Positions 1 through 9,536 of a stretch of DNA of 64,000 bases are shown here, one piece after another; the first letter of the stretch is position 1, and the number at the start of each line of letters is the position of its first letter. The position numbers and the translations under genes were made by a program. The notes below the pieces were generated by a model. That model saw nothing but the letters and a program-made list of their open reading frames with translations, was not told the DNA's origin and did not search any database. This DNA is from Emiliania huxleyi CCMP1516. Its lineage: Eukaryota; Haptophyta; Isochrysidales; Noelaerhabdaceae. The stretch spans positions 297,059 to 361,058 of the forward strand of contig NW_005202427.1 of NCBI RefSeq assembly GCF_000372725.1, in the 5' to 3' direction.

Positions 1-26
1 CGCCGGGCGTGTTGACGACTTGGAGA

Positions 27-800
27 AGGTCGCCCCCTGGGTAGTCGACGGGCCCCCGGGGGCGACGGGGGTGCTCTCGCGGGGGGTCCCCCCAGTCAAG
101 GGGGTCTGGGGCGCAGCCCCAGGTAGCCCGCCGCAGGCGCCGATTTTTTGGGGCTTTTTTGACTGATTTTCATGACACATGAGGTGTTGCTACTATTTTG
201 GGACCAGTTGAAGCCTAAAAATGGCTACAAATACAGCCACAGCAGCTGCTAGTCGTGAGCTGCTACTGTGTGGCAGAGCCCAGAGAGAGGGCTTTCAGGA
301 GCACTATTCAGTTTGATCCAGCTCAATGTTGCGGAGTAGTAACACTGTTCCGTTACCGTGAGCGGCCGGCGGCCGGCGGCGGCCGGTGGCGGCACGCGGA
401 GCACTCCGTGAGCGCGGTGACGGGTGCGGACGAGCGAATGAGAGGTCCCTTTCAGTGAGAGATAGGCAGCCCTGGTCTCTAATAACACATCTTCCACAGA
501 TAGCGACCTCTCATTCGCTCGTCCGCGCCCGCCACTGCTAGTCGGGACACTCCCGGCGTGCGGCCCGGTCCCGGTCGTCACTCCGGTTGCTCGTGTTCAC
601 ACCGTCAGAACTCAGCTCCGCTAAGGATCCAGCGTCTGAGACTTGGGAATCTTACACAACTTTTGTAGTAGAGCACAATGGCACCCTTGCATCAAGTGCA
701 TCACTTCATTAATAGACCGTAATAGAGGTCCCCGTTTTCGGCCGCCGCGGCCGGAGAGCACCCCCGTCGCCCCCGGGGGCCCGTCGACTACCCAGGGGTC
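27..800. repeat. ~770-bp element bounded by inverted repeats
   Basis: The stretch at about 27-80 returns as its reverse complement at about 748-800. The shared block is roughly 47 bases and includes the palindromic core GGGCCCCCGGGGGCGACGG. No transposase-like reading frame lies between. The interior carries a second, nested foldback (426-526). The segment GCCGCAGGCGCCGATTTTTT at about 131-150 recurs near 12680-12700 inside another terminal-inverted-repeat element, so the two may be related non-autonomous DNA elements. Confidence 0.55.
426..526. repeat. Perfect 22-bp foldback (hairpin)
   Basis: The arm at 426-447 (GCGGACGAGCGAATGAGAGG, plus TC) is the exact reverse complement of 505-526, leaving a 57-base loop. 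No coding frame is supported here. It could be the heart of a miniature foldback element or a structured transcript. Confidence 0.75.
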
Positions 801-1039
801 GCCCTTGTACTTGTACTTGTAGAGATGCTCGATCGAGGGGGTGCTTTGTGGGGCGGTGCGCAGCCAGGCCAGCAGTGAGGGGAGGCGCACCCTCACTCTC
901 CTCGGTTGCAGAGAGGGTCGCGACAGCAGTCCTCGGGCGAGCCGACGCGCATGTCCAACCAGTGCTGGGACTCGTTGTGACGGCAGACGCCGGCTGCCTC
1001 TCTCCACGCTTCTGCAGCGTCCTTCCTTCTTTGCCCGTG

Positions 1040-1360
1040 CATGGGCTCGATCCGATTCCGCAGCGTGTCGTCCCCAGCGGCGGTGTTGCGCGGGAGGCGG
1101 CCGCGGGCACGCTGGGCTCGATCAGCTTTCCCTAGCACGAATTTGGCGGCGGTTTTGGCTTCAATTTTACGAATGTCTTGGCACCAGCTGAAGGCTTGCG
1201 TCCGTCCACGGCCCAGATCGCACAGTTTCTACGGTATTCGGATTTTGCTATTTGTTCGTGTGGGGGTATATTGCAGATTTGTCAATGGTACCGCGTCTGC
1301 GACGCGGGCGCCTTGCGGGCAGAGCCCTTAGGCCACCCTTTATATCTTGCGCGGTCAAAA
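1040..1360. repeat. Dispersed repeat family B, copy 1
   Basis: This segment is strongly similar, in the same orientation, to 46072-46430. Shared landmarks in order are a GGGCTCGATCCGATTCCGCAG block, a GGAGGCGGCCGCGGGCACGC block, CAGCTGAAGGCTTGC, a GTGTGGGGGTAT block and a TACCGCGTCTGCGACGCGGG block. Indels separate the copies. In both copies the minus strand has short open stretches reading RNRIEPM, so the repeat may carry coding remnants. Immediately downstream, a 34-base direct repeat beginning CTCCCTCGCACGACACTAGG occurs twice (about 1361-1392 and 1433-1464). Confidence 0.7.
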
Positions 1361-1602
1361 CTCCCTCGCACGACACTAGGCACGGGACTGGCGCGCACTG
1401 GCACTCACACAGGAAAGAATTTTACAGCAAAACTCCCTCGCACGACACTAGGCACGGGACTGAAAAGAATTTTAGCACGCGCACAGCACGATTACGCGAC
1501 AGACAAGGCGCGGGCGACGGCTTCCTCAGAACGACTCCCACTCCGGCGCCCGCCCCGCACTGACCGCACCCCTCAAGCGGGTCAGAGCTTTCTTTCTTGC
1601 TC

Positions 1603-1690
1603 GTATAGCCCGATCCCGATCATCCGGCCCGCTGGGTGCGCTTCTTAGCTACCCGGCTCTCTGGGTGTGAGGCTGCCGACTTGCACTCCA
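1603..1690 (-). repeat. Dispersed repeat family A, partial copy (reverse orientation)
   Basis: The block GATCATCCGGCCCGCTGGGT is the reverse complement of a sequence found at 31196-31225 and 53045-53080, and it is repeated in this orientation at about 54955-54985. The flanking agreement is shorter than in the other copies. The rest of 1691-2089 contains no gene I can support. Confidence 0.65.
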
Positions 1691-2089
1691 ACCAAGTGGC
1701 TCTAGTTCCCGGACAAGAATTTGCGGAGCGCTGAGACCTGAGTGCTGAGAGGCCCCATTGGCATTTTGCCATTCCTTCTTCCCCTTCTCCTGCTCTTTCT
1801 TGGCGTGTTTCTAGGTGTATGGAGGAGAACGACTTCCAAGGAGGTCGAGAAAAGACGAGAGAGGGAGAGGGAGAGATGTATATAGCGCGGTAATTGTAAC
1901 CAGATTGTAAAACTTTTAGCAAAGAGACTATAAAGTAGAAGTCAGTCAGATATCGAGTGTCGGCGCGAGTGCAGCCTGACGGAGTGCAGTGCTCTAGTGG
2001 CAGAAAAAGGGCTTTTCACCGTCGACATAACACTGACCCAACCACCCATCATTCCACACGCACGATGCGACAGGACACCGCCTCACGGC

Positions 2090-3145
2090 TCACGCCGCGA
2101 GCCAGCTCTCGCCATTGTACTCCCCGCCGCCGAGTAGCCTCGCCGCCGCCGAGTTGCGCGCCGCCGTCGCGCCGCGTCCACCTCGCCTCGCCGCTTGCTG
2201 CAGCCGCGCCGCGCCGCGCGCTCTGGTCCGCGCGCAGCGGCCGCCGCGGCCGCTCGCGCCGCCATCGGCGGACGAGGCGCAATGCAGCAGCCGGCACTCG
2301 AGCAGCTGCAGCGCGTGCCGATACACGGTCAGATCGTTGGCACTTTCCCGTGCGAGCTTGGAGAGCGTCTCTGGCTGGGCGGGCGGGTAGGCGGAGGAGT
2401 CCACCGGCCGTACGTGCGCGCGGCTTGCGGCGGCGACGTCGAGGCCGCCAAAGAAGCTCGGTAGCTGCAGTGTGAGCAGCTGGAGCGAGTCGGCCAGCCG
2501 CTCGAGCACGCCGACCCACAGGTAGCGATGCCGGAGGTTGTGCAGCGCCCGCGCGAGCGCGGCTCTCCTTGCCGCCGCGGGCGCGGGGTCGGCAACCTTG
2601 CACACAGCGGCCTGCCCGCAAAAGTAGCGCGTGATCGTGCCGACCGCCGGCTGCGGCTCGACGCTCGCATACACGGCGTCCACGCCGGTCGAGCAGAGCG
2701 GCGACGAGTTGCTCGGCTGCCAGGCGGCGCGACAAAAAGGCTTGTGCGTGCGGCAGATGCAGTCGCGCCAAAAGTAGAAGGCCGATACCTGCATGCTCAG
2801 CGGCTCACGCAGCATGTTGATGTAGACCGGCCGCAGCGAGTTGCTGCCGAGCTGCGCAAAGTCGACGAAGTGGAGGTGCCGGTCGTAGAGCACGCGGCGG
2901 CGGCTCGCGAGTTCAGTGATCAGGCGGGCGAAGCGGCGCTGCTCGCCCTCGCTGATGGAGCAGTTGACGTAGTCATGCGAGCGCCGGAACTGGAAGCCGC
3001 ACCGGCGCGACTGGTTGCGGATTATGTGCTCCAGCGTCGTCGATCCGCACTTTGGGACGCGATTGAAGACGACGGCTCGCAGACCAGGCTCTGGCGCGCA
3101 GCGCGCGCAAACCTCGGTGGAGAGCGGGAGGGTGGAGCTGGCCAT
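2090..3145 (-). CDS. Heparan-sulfate 2-O-sulfotransferase-like protein
   Basis: This 351-residue protein belongs to the HS2ST/uronyl 2-O-sulfotransferase branch, which moves sulfate from PAPS to sugar acids in the Golgi. Seen in the sequence: a 5'-phosphosulfate-binding motif FNRVPKCGSTTLEHIIR (residues 27-43), an HLHFVDF segment whose first His (about 90) lines up with the catalytic-base region of HS2ST, and a 3'-phosphate-binding motif YINMLREPLSMQVSAFYFWR (about 108-127). A YLWVGVLERLADSLQLL segment follows, as is usual in the family. The start was taken at the ATG next to the fold; an in-frame ATG lies 17 codons upstream. There is no obvious membrane anchor, so a 5' exon could be missing. 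A GTAAGAG donor-like site lies about 120 bases upstream. The Arg/Ala-rich C-terminal tail looks unconserved. Its natural substrate is unknown; sulfated algal polysaccharide is plausible. Confidence 0.8.
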   Translation of the reverse strand: MASSTLPLSTEVCARCAPEPGLRAVVFNRVPKCGSTTLEHIIRNQSRRCGFQFRRSHDYVNCSISEGEQRRFARLITELASRRRVLYDRHLHFVDFAQLGSNSLRPVYINMLREPLSMQVSAFYFWRDCICRTHKPFCRAAWQPSNSSPLCSTGVDAVYASVEPQPAVGTITRYFCGQAAVCKVADPAPAAARRAALARALHNLRHRYLWVGVLERLADSLQLLTLQLPSFFGGLDVAAASRAHVRPVDSSAYPPAQPETLSKLARESANDLTVYRHALQLLECRLLHCASSADGGASGRGGRCARTRARGAARLQQAARRGGRGATAARNSAAARLLGGGEYNGESWLAA

Positions 3146-3295
3146 CGTTTCGACGCGAGTCCGAGCTCCGACGGCCCGCGGCGGGCGGCGGCGCATTCCG
3201 TGGTTCTCGATGTGACTCTGCTGCCACGACCCACGTGTGAGGCGAGTGACACTACGGGTGTCTCTTACCTCTCTCTATAGCTGCCTCACACTGCA

Positions 3296-5470
3296 CTAGT
3301 GCCTACATTCCAGACAGTGACTCTCCTCACACGCGCTCACGAGCAAACTCACCCGCCAGACGCCCTCTGGCTCTGCGTCGAGGGCCCACGAGCCGCAATC
3401 GATCGCGTCGCCTGGCCCGAGGAAGGGTTGCACCTCGTTGCGCCAGTGTGCCTCCGGTGCCTCTAGCGCGAGCTCAACCGGCCGCGCGAGCTCGACGACC
3501 CCTCCCGCCTGCCTCTCACGACTCCGCTGGAGTGCCACGCAGAGGCACCAGTCCTCGACGAGGTAGACGAACACCTGCCAGCTTACGAGCTCTGCCGCGC
3601 ACAAGCGCAGCAGCTGCGCCTGCAGCTGCTGGCGGAGCAGCACCTCCGCCTCGGCCAGCGCCGCCTCGTCAAGAGCGCTCACGCCGAGCTGCTTGTCTGC
3701 TTCAGCCACCTCCAGCCACCAGTCGGCCGGGAGCCCGCGAGCCAGCTGGCGATCGATCACGGCGAAGAGCGGCGCAAAGTAAGGGAATCGGATCGCCGTC
3801 GTCTGCGATGCGCCGGCGGGCACGGCCGGTGGCGGCGCGAGTGGCCAGTGGAAGCGGCCATGCTCGCCGATGGCGGGAGCAAAGGTGCACGCGAGGCGGA
3901 CGTTGGCGTGGCCTTGGTCGAAGTGGGTAATGGCGAGGCACGCGCGAGCCAGCGCCGCCGCGAGGGGCTCGAAGCTGCGCAGGAGCGCGTTGGACGGCAT
4001 CTCGAGCGAGTCGTGTGCGGCCTCCAGGTAGGCCTCCCAAAGGGCGGGCGTCAGCCAGAGCTCGATCGTCGTCTCGCCGTCCGCGTCCCTCAGCCGGAGC
4101 GCGGTCTGCTTGAAGCAGCGGAGGAGGTGCTCGGTCCCGCACAGCAGCGCAGCGTGAGCCGCAAGGCGGGGCGTGCGGTGGAGCGACCGGTCGAACAGCC
4201 GCGCCAGAGTGGCGACCACCCCGTCGGCGTGCAGCGCCGGCCCGGCCTCCTCCCCCGCCCCTCGCCGCCCGCCCGAGCGCTGCCCGGCGGGCGGCACGTG
4301 CTCCGCCACGAAGGCCTCGCACAGCGACACGTGCGGCGTGCCGCGCGCGCAGAGGAGCTCGCCCAGAAGCTCGGGCAGGAAGCCGCAGAGCAAGGCGGCG
4401 TGGGGCGGCGGGGCAGCGTGCAACCTGAGCGGCGGCGCCTCCTCCGCCGGCCGTGCCTCCTCCTCCCTCGCCGCGGCCGCGGCCGCCTCGACCCGCCTCT
4501 GCGCACCACGCAGCACCTGCTGCAGGTTTGGCGGCGCGACGCCCGAGGCAGTGTGCAGCGCGCTGAGCGACGCGACAGCGCGGGCTGCGCTCTCCGCAGT
4601 GAACAGCCCCGCGCCCGGAGGAGGCACCCTGCTGAGGCAGAGCACCACCGGCTGCCTCGGCCGACGCGCCTCCGCCTCGACCGCCGCCGCCTCGCCGTCC
4701 GCCCCGTCGGCAAAGAGCTGAGAGAGGTACGACAGCCTCTCCACCAGCCGCAGCACCTGCTCGGGAATGAGCACCAGCCGCCGGCCGTGGTCCGCCACCT
4801 CGGCGCCCCGCTCGACGCGCAGCAGGGCGCTTGCATTGACGAAATAGAGCGACCTCATCGACGCACGCACCAGCTGCTCGGAGCGTTGCAAGACAGTCGC
4901 GGGAGCCGCCGCACCCGCGCTCGCCATCATCCGGTCAAGGTGATCGCCACCGATTTCGATGAGCGAGATCTGTGCGTACCGCACGGCAGGCCGCGCCTCC
5001 GAGCCACGCGCGAGCCGCGCGAGCTCCTCCGTGGCGATGGGCAGCTCAAACTCGGAGCAAAAGAAGGCAAAGTCCTCGAGGGTGAGGAGCATCGTGGCAC
5101 GGCCGACGTCGGTGTCGATGAATGGCGGCTCGTCCATCGGCGGCGCCGCCGGCGATGCGAGTAGAGACGCGTTGAGGAACGATGAGCTCACGATGGGCAG
5201 GAACGATGCCAACGCGAGCCACGAGGCGTCGCCTGCGTTCGTGAACGCGTGCAAGAAGGTGCTCTTACCCGCATTCTGGTCGCCGAGCAGCAGGAATGTG
5301 TAGCAGACCGTCTCGCTCTCGTCGCCGCAGCCCGCGAATGGCGAGCTTAACGCGACGAGATCGCTCACCAGCTCGTCGTGCAGATCAGCGTGCGTGAAGG
5401 AGGCCCGCTGGATCCAGCACTTCTCGCCGGTCTGCTCGAGCGTCAACTCGGAGGTGCCGCAGGAGCACAT
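3296..5470 (-). CDS. P-loop (GTPase-like) protein of unknown function
   Basis: The frame gives about 724 residues with a clear Walker A motif [16 protein letters not shown] (GDQNAGKS at about 63-70). It is followed by a switch-like [13 protein letters not shown] segment and a hydrophobic VVLCLSRVP strand where a GTPase would carry NKxD. The rest (about 350-724) is Leu/Ala/Glu-rich and helical, with no domain I recognise. The frame extends about 84 codons further upstream, but that part is Arg-rich and lies inside the shared promoter with H2B. The ATG at 5470 is therefore preferred. The last codons follow a consensus-like CGG|GTGAGT donor at about 3352, so the true C-terminus may lie in another exon. 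The gene is head-to-head with H2B. Function should not be assigned beyond nucleotide binding. Confidence 0.65.
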   Translation of the reverse strand: MCSCGTSELTLEQTGEKCWIQRASFTHADLHDELVSDLVALSSPFAGCGDESETVCYTFLLLGDQNAGKSTFLHAFTNAGDASWLALASFLPIVSSSFLNASLLASPAAPPMDEPPFIDTDVGRATMLLTLEDFAFFCSEFELPIATEELARLARGSEARPAVRYAQISLIEIGGDHLDRMMASAGAAAPATVLQRSEQLVRASMRSLYFVNASALLRVERGAEVADHGRRLVLIPEQVLRLVERLSYLSQLFADGADGEAAAVEAEARRPRQPVVLCLSRVPPPGAGLFTAESAARAVASLSALHTASGVAPPNLQQVLRGAQRRVEAAAAAAREEEARPAEEAPPLRLHAAPPPHAALLCGFLPELLGELLCARGTPHVSLCEAFVAEHVPPAGQRSGGRRGAGEEAGPALHADGVVATLARLFDRSLHRTPRLAAHAALLCGTEHLLRCFKQTALRLRDADGETTIELWLTPALWEAYLEAAHDSLEMPSNALLRSFEPLAAALARACLAITHFDQGHANVRLACTFAPAIGEHGRFHWPLAPPPAVPAGASQTTAIRFPYFAPLFAVIDRQLARGLPADWWLEVAEADKQLGVSALDEAALAEAEVLLRQQLQAQLLRLCAAELVSWQVFVYLVEDWCLCVALQRSRERQAGGVVELARPVELALEAPEAHWRNEVQPFLGPGDAIDCGSWALDAEPEGVWRVSLLVSACEESHCLECRH

Positions 5471-5741
5471 TCGGCGACGCTGCTGGCGACGGAGCCGGCG
5501 ACGCTGTCGGCTCGCGGCGGCGCGACTGGGTCGACCCGCGGCGGAGAGGGGCCGCACAGTGGGCGAGGAGGACGAGGGCCGCCTCTCGCCCGCCTCCCGC
5601 CCGCTAAACCGCGAGGTGGGGGCCGGGAGCCGAAAGTGCGCCTGGCTGCAGCGGCGCGGGCGGTTGCGGGTGAGCCACCCTTCGAGGCAAGGACCCCTCC
5701 AAAAAATGAAATCGAATATCATCCCTCAAACCAGCTCAGCC
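5471..5741. promoter_or_regulatory. Compact bidirectional promoter between the P-loop gene and histone H2B
   Basis: Two start codons face away from each other across 271 bases, so both promoters must fit here unless there are unseen 5' exons. The region is GC-rich and has no clear TATA box. An A-rich patch (AAAAAATGAAATCGAATATC) lies about 30-40 bases before the H2B start. Confidence 0.5.
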
Positions 5742-6104
5742 ATGCCGCCCGCCAAGAAGACGCCCGCCAAGAAGTCCGCCAAGAAGCCGTCCGGCGGCGG
5801 CGAGAAGAAGCGCAAGAAGAAGCGCGTCGAGTCGTACTCGTCCTACATCTACAAGGTGCTCAAGCAGGTGCACCCGGACACCGGCATCTCCTCCAAGGCC
5901 ATGTCCATCATGAACTCGTTCATCAACGACGCGTTCGAGCGCATCGCCGTCGAGGCGGGCAAGCTCGTGCGCTACAACAAGAAGGGCACCCTCTCGTCGC
6001 GCGAGATCCAGACCGCCGTCCGCCTCATCCTCCCCGGCGAGCTCGCCAAGCACGCCGTCTCGGAGGGCACCAAGGCCGTCACCAAGTACACGTCCAACGC
6101 CTAA
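5742..6104 (+). CDS. Histone H2B
   Basis: This is a complete, intronless 120-residue H2B. It has a Lys/Pro/Ala N-terminal tail ([11 protein letters not shown] repeats), the histone-fold start [20 protein letters not shown], the [19 protein letters not shown] helix, and the C-terminal [20 protein letters not shown] helix ending in TKYTSNA. The Lys near the C-terminus that is ubiquitinated in other eukaryotes is present (AVTKYTS). The start is unambiguous because the upstream part of the frame is not histone-like. It packages DNA in the nucleosome with H2A, H3 and H4. It is followed within 20 bases by a histone-type stem-loop, indicating replication-dependent expression. Confidence 0.97.
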   Translation: MPPAKKTPAKKSAKKPSGGGEKKRKKKRVESYSSYIYKVLKQVHPDTGISSKAMSIMNSFINDAFERIAVEAGKLVRYNKKGTLSSREIQTAVRLILPGELAKHAVSEGTKAVTKYTSNA

Positions 6105-6123
6105 GCGGCGCACCACACCCCCC

Positions 6124-6139
6124 GGTGTTTCTAAACACC
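6124..6139 (+). terminator. Histone mRNA 3' stem-loop
   Basis: The sequence GGTGTTTCTAAACACC forms a 6-bp stem (GGTGTT/AACACC) with a 4-base UCUA loop, 20 bases after the H2B stop. It has the size of the metazoan and green-algal histone stem-loop and fits its UYUN loop rule, but the stem lacks the classic GGCYCU bases. It is flanked by C-rich and ACCC sequence. It most likely replaces a poly(A) signal and binds a stem-loop-binding protein. Confidence 0.75.
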
Positions 6140-6322
6140 ACCCTAGATCGCACTGTGTGGCATTTGTGTCCGGTGCACTCTTGTCTCTTCGTCAAGCGGC
6201 TTGGGCCTTGCCCTTGGCCGGCCCCCGCTTGCTGCTCTACCCAGACGCGAGCGAGCGTGTAGTGTAACCTTCCAGGATTTTAAGGTGACCGTACACCTGA
6301 CCGAGAATTGGCTGAAGGTTCA

Positions 6323-6436
<114 letters not shown>

Positions 6437-6678
6437 TGACCGCTGTCAGTGCGAGCCGCCCTGAATGAACGCCACGAGCGCCGCCGCGAGCGCCATAGCG
6501 CCGCAAACGTTGACGAACGAGCGCCGTCAGCAGCGCGTGCACCTCCACCCAAAAGCGGAGGTGCATGAGGAGGTGCAGCCGGCATGCTCTATCAACCCCG
6601 CATCCGCGCAGGCGCGATTTGTAAAATTCTTTCTCTCCATCCACGCGTTCGGTTACAGGTCGCGCAGCGTTCGGCGCG

Positions 6679-9129
6679 ATGCCGGAGTGGGAGAATGCGA
6701 GGGTGCCCGTGCCAGAGGGCGCGTACCCGCTGTTTCTGACAAACACGACGCAGGCCAACTTCAAGTGCCGTGAGCGCGAGGATTGCACCTCCGCCCAGCC
6801 GTACGTCTTTGTCTCCAAGAAGGTTTTCCTCGACGACATTCAGTTCCGCGGCGTCATCTCCGATTTTCATCCGACCAAAAAGTACATTGAGAAATACCCT
6901 GACGGAGTGGACGTGCAGGAGGATGGCACGTCAGGGCTGCTGCTCGTCTGGGACGAGGACGAGGACTACGGGCAGAACTTCTACCTTGTGCACTCTGTGG
7001 AGCTCAAGGAGGCGGTCGTCGCCAAGTGGGCGGCTGCCGGCGAAGGCGATGCCGCGGGTGAAAGCGGTGGCGCTGGGGCGATGGAGGAGGAGGAGGAGGA
7101 GGCGTACGTGCCACCAGTCTCCAAGCCGTGGGTGTCGCTCGGGTCGGAGCAGGAGCTTGAGAACGAGGCTGTGGTCGAGGGGCGCGGCCGTTTCATCTTG
7201 CACCTCTCGCGGGCGCGCCGCCTCTTTGGCGCAAAGCCGCGGGCATTCTTCGACCGCGACGCCGACGCCGACCCTTGCATCAGCGAGAATGATTGCCGCC
7301 CCTTCACAGACCTGAAGTTTGGAGGGTTGGTTCGCGAGGACCGATCGGTGGGAGTGCAGGCGGTTCCCCTGGTTGCGCCAGCCGCGACTCAAACAAACAG
7401 CCGGCGTCAGGTCAATGTGGCGGCGCAATACGACGCGCGCGAGCTGAGTGCGGGAGCACGGAGGGCAACGGAGCGATCCGAGCCCTTCCGCGCATTCCTG
7501 CGACGGGTGCGCGCGCCGTGCGAGCAAGCGCTGCAGCAGAACGAGCTCGTCGACATAACAGCCGACGACTTTGCAGAGCTTGCAGACGACGAAACGTCGC
7601 TCGGAAAGTCTGACGCGAATCTGCGCGAGCTGCAGCACTTTTCGCACCTCGACTACTGCGTCGACCGCACAATCGCGTGCGCTGACTGGCTCCCCACGCC
7701 CAAGGCACTCGTTGTCGGCGTCTCTTGTGTGCAGCGCCTCAGCTTTGAGGAGCGGGTCGCCATCGCCGGCAAGATTCACACCGGGTTCGTGCTGCTGTGG
7801 AACTTCTCGGACCCGATCACGCCGCAGATGGTGCTGGAGGCCCCGAGCGACGTACTCTGCTTCCGCTTCTGCCCCACCAACCCTGATTTGGTCGCCGGCG
7901 GACTTGCGTCGGGGCAGACGGTCGTATGGGACCTAGCCGCCGCCCGACGCGAGGCGCAAGAGCTGCACGCGGACACGGGCAAGGAGCTCGACAAGCAGGA
8001 GGAGGGCTCGAGCGCAGTGGTGGCTCAGCCGGCCTTCCTCTCTCAGGTCGACCTCTCCCACCGGGCTGCGGTCACCGACATTGCGTGGCTGCCATCGGCG
8101 CTCGAGGTGTCGGAGAAGGGCAAGATCTCACGCGAGTCTGAGCCTGGCGCGCAGGAGCTCTTTGCCACCACCGCGGCGGACGGGCAGCTACTGTTCTGGG
8201 ACATCGGCCGCGCGAGGGAGCTGCGGCGAGTCCTGGCCGCGGGCGGGGAGGAGTCGCCAGCAAAGAAGAAGAAGCGCGAGGGCTGGGGCCCCACCCACCG
8301 CCTGCCGCTCAAGGCGCCTGCCGCTCAAGGCGGGGCGGAGCTCGCCTGCATCTCGATGGCGCTCAGCGTGCCTGAGGACCCGGCCGCACCGTGCGAGCTC
8401 TTTTGCGTCACCGAGGAGGGCGAGGTTGCTCGGGTGAGCCTCGCCAACCCGGGCTCCGAGGCCGCCGAGAGAGGAGTCACCTCAGTGCTGCCCGGGCACT
8501 GCTCGCCGTGCACCGCCCTCTGCCGCTCGCCTTTCCACGCGGACGTCTACCTCTCTGTGGGCGACTGGAGCTTCTCGCTCTGGAGGGAGGGCGTCGAGCT
8601 ACCTCTCTTCAGCTCGCCCTTCGCATCGGCGCTGCTGACGTGCGGCTGTTGGTCACCCACGCGGCCGGCGCTCCTATTCGTTGGCCGTGCGGACGGAGCG
8701 GTCGACGTTTGGGACCTCAACGACCGGTCACATGAGCCGTTCCTGTCCGTCGCGGTCACATCCGCCGCGATTACGACGCTCCATATCCACACTGCTGGCA
8801 CGAAGCAGCTCCTGGCAGTGGGCGATGACCTTGCCGCACTCCATGTGATGGAGGTGCCACGGAGCCTTCGGCGCCGCACAAACAGCGAGAAGGACCAGAT
8901 GACCAGCTTCCTCGCGCGCGAGCAGCGCCGAGTCGAGTATGTGCAGAAGCGGGCGGGGGCACGCGGCGAGACGGCCAGCACAGAAGCGGCGGCAGCGACG
9001 GGTGAGCCGGAAGATGAAGCTGACACGATGGGCGATGATGAGCCGACCGCGACTGACCCTGAGGGGTCTGAGGCGGACTTCCTAGCGATAGAAGCAGCTT
9101 TCTTGGAGAGGATGGGCTTGAAGAGATGA
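6679..9129 (+). CDS. DNAI3: Axonemal dynein intermediate chain (DNAI3/WDR63, IC140 type)
   Basis: This complete, intronless 816-residue frame matches the WDR63/DNAI3 family, the I1/f inner-arm dynein intermediate chain called IC140 in Chlamydomonas. Diagnostic N-terminal features are a FKCREREDCTSAQPYVF stretch, VISDFHPTKKYIEKYP, and the short acidic DEDEDYGQNFYLVHS segment. The second half carries degenerate WD40 repeats, for example ITDIAWLPS, FATTAADGQLLFWDIG and LFVGRADGAVDVWDLN (about residues 350-740). An acidic C-terminal tail follows. Known family role: cargo-binding subunit that helps anchor the two-headed inner arm to the doublet microtubule. An EEEEEE run near residue 140 is the only low-complexity insert. 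The gene shows that the organism builds motile flagella. Confidence 0.9.
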   Translation: MPEWENARVPVPEGAYPLFLTNTTQANFKCREREDCTSAQPYVFVSKKVFLDDIQFRGVISDFHPTKKYIEKYPDGVDVQEDGTSGLLLVWDEDEDYGQNFYLVHSVELKEAVVAKWAAAGEGDAAGESGGAGAMEEEEEEAYVPPVSKPWVSLGSEQELENEAVVEGRGRFILHLSRARRLFGAKPRAFFDRDADADPCISENDCRPFTDLKFGGLVREDRSVGVQAVPLVAPAATQTNSRRQVNVAAQYDARELSAGARRATERSEPFRAFLRRVRAPCEQALQQNELVDITADDFAELADDETSLGKSDANLRELQHFSHLDYCVDRTIACADWLPTPKALVVGVSCVQRLSFEERVAIAGKIHTGFVLLWNFSDPITPQMVLEAPSDVLCFRFCPTNPDLVAGGLASGQTVVWDLAAARREAQELHADTGKELDKQEEGSSAVVAQPAFLSQVDLSHRAAVTDIAWLPSALEVSEKGKISRESEPGAQELFATTAADGQLLFWDIGRARELRRVLAAGGEESPAKKKKREGWGPTHRLPLKAPAAQGGAELACISMALSVPEDPAAPCELFCVTEEGEVARVSLANPGSEAAERGVTSVLPGHCSPCTALCRSPFHADVYLSVGDWSFSLWREGVELPLFSSPFASALLTCGCWSPTRPALLFVGRADGAVDVWDLNDRSHEPFLSVAVTSAAITTLHIHTAGTKQLLAVGDDLAALHVMEVPRSLRRRTNSEKDQMTSFLAREQRRVEYVQKRAGARGETASTEAAAATGEPEDEADTMGDDEPTATDPEGSEADFLAIEAAFLERMGLKR

Positions 9130-9536
9130 ACGGACTACAGCAGTACGTATGTAGTATGAGTGGAGCACAGCAGTACCCGCCCGCGCCCCACCCAGAGCAC
9201 CCAACAGGCGCCTGTCCCAGATTTTGTGATAACACCGCGCCGAGCTGGGCGGCGCCTGCGCAGCGCGCTGGCGGAGTTCTTCGCTTGAAAATAGAAACAC
9301 GGACGTGGCACCGCATGTTCTCGCGCGCACAAACGCACAGAAACATAGTGTGCGCGCGTTGGTCGCTGTGCCCCACCGATCACGCGCGGAGATTTCCCTC
9401 CCGGCGCGCACACACACACACAACACACTATACGCACAGAGCTCCAGAGTGTCGGCCTCCCGCAAGCGTGCGGGTGGCAGCGCGGCGCGCACCGCACTTC
9501 CTCGTGACTTCACGTGCGCGCGAGAGAGAGCACACA
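9130..9536. other. Convergent intergenic spacer
   Basis: About 400 bases separate the stops of the dynein chain and the coiled-coil/PHD gene. It contains a CA-rich patch (about 9412-9432). I see no further gene. Confidence 0.7.

Noticed and set aside
2049..2771. Long Arg/Ala-rich frames on both strands across the sulfotransferase gene
   Set aside because: They overlap the sulfotransferase on other frames, have extreme Arg/Ala composition and no domain; they are GC-composition artefacts.
2090..5470. Fusion of the P-loop gene and the sulfotransferase into one transcript
   Set aside because: Good donor-like sites exist in the 150-base gap (GTGAGT, GTAAGAG), but none of the exon combinations I tried keeps frame into the sulfotransferase.
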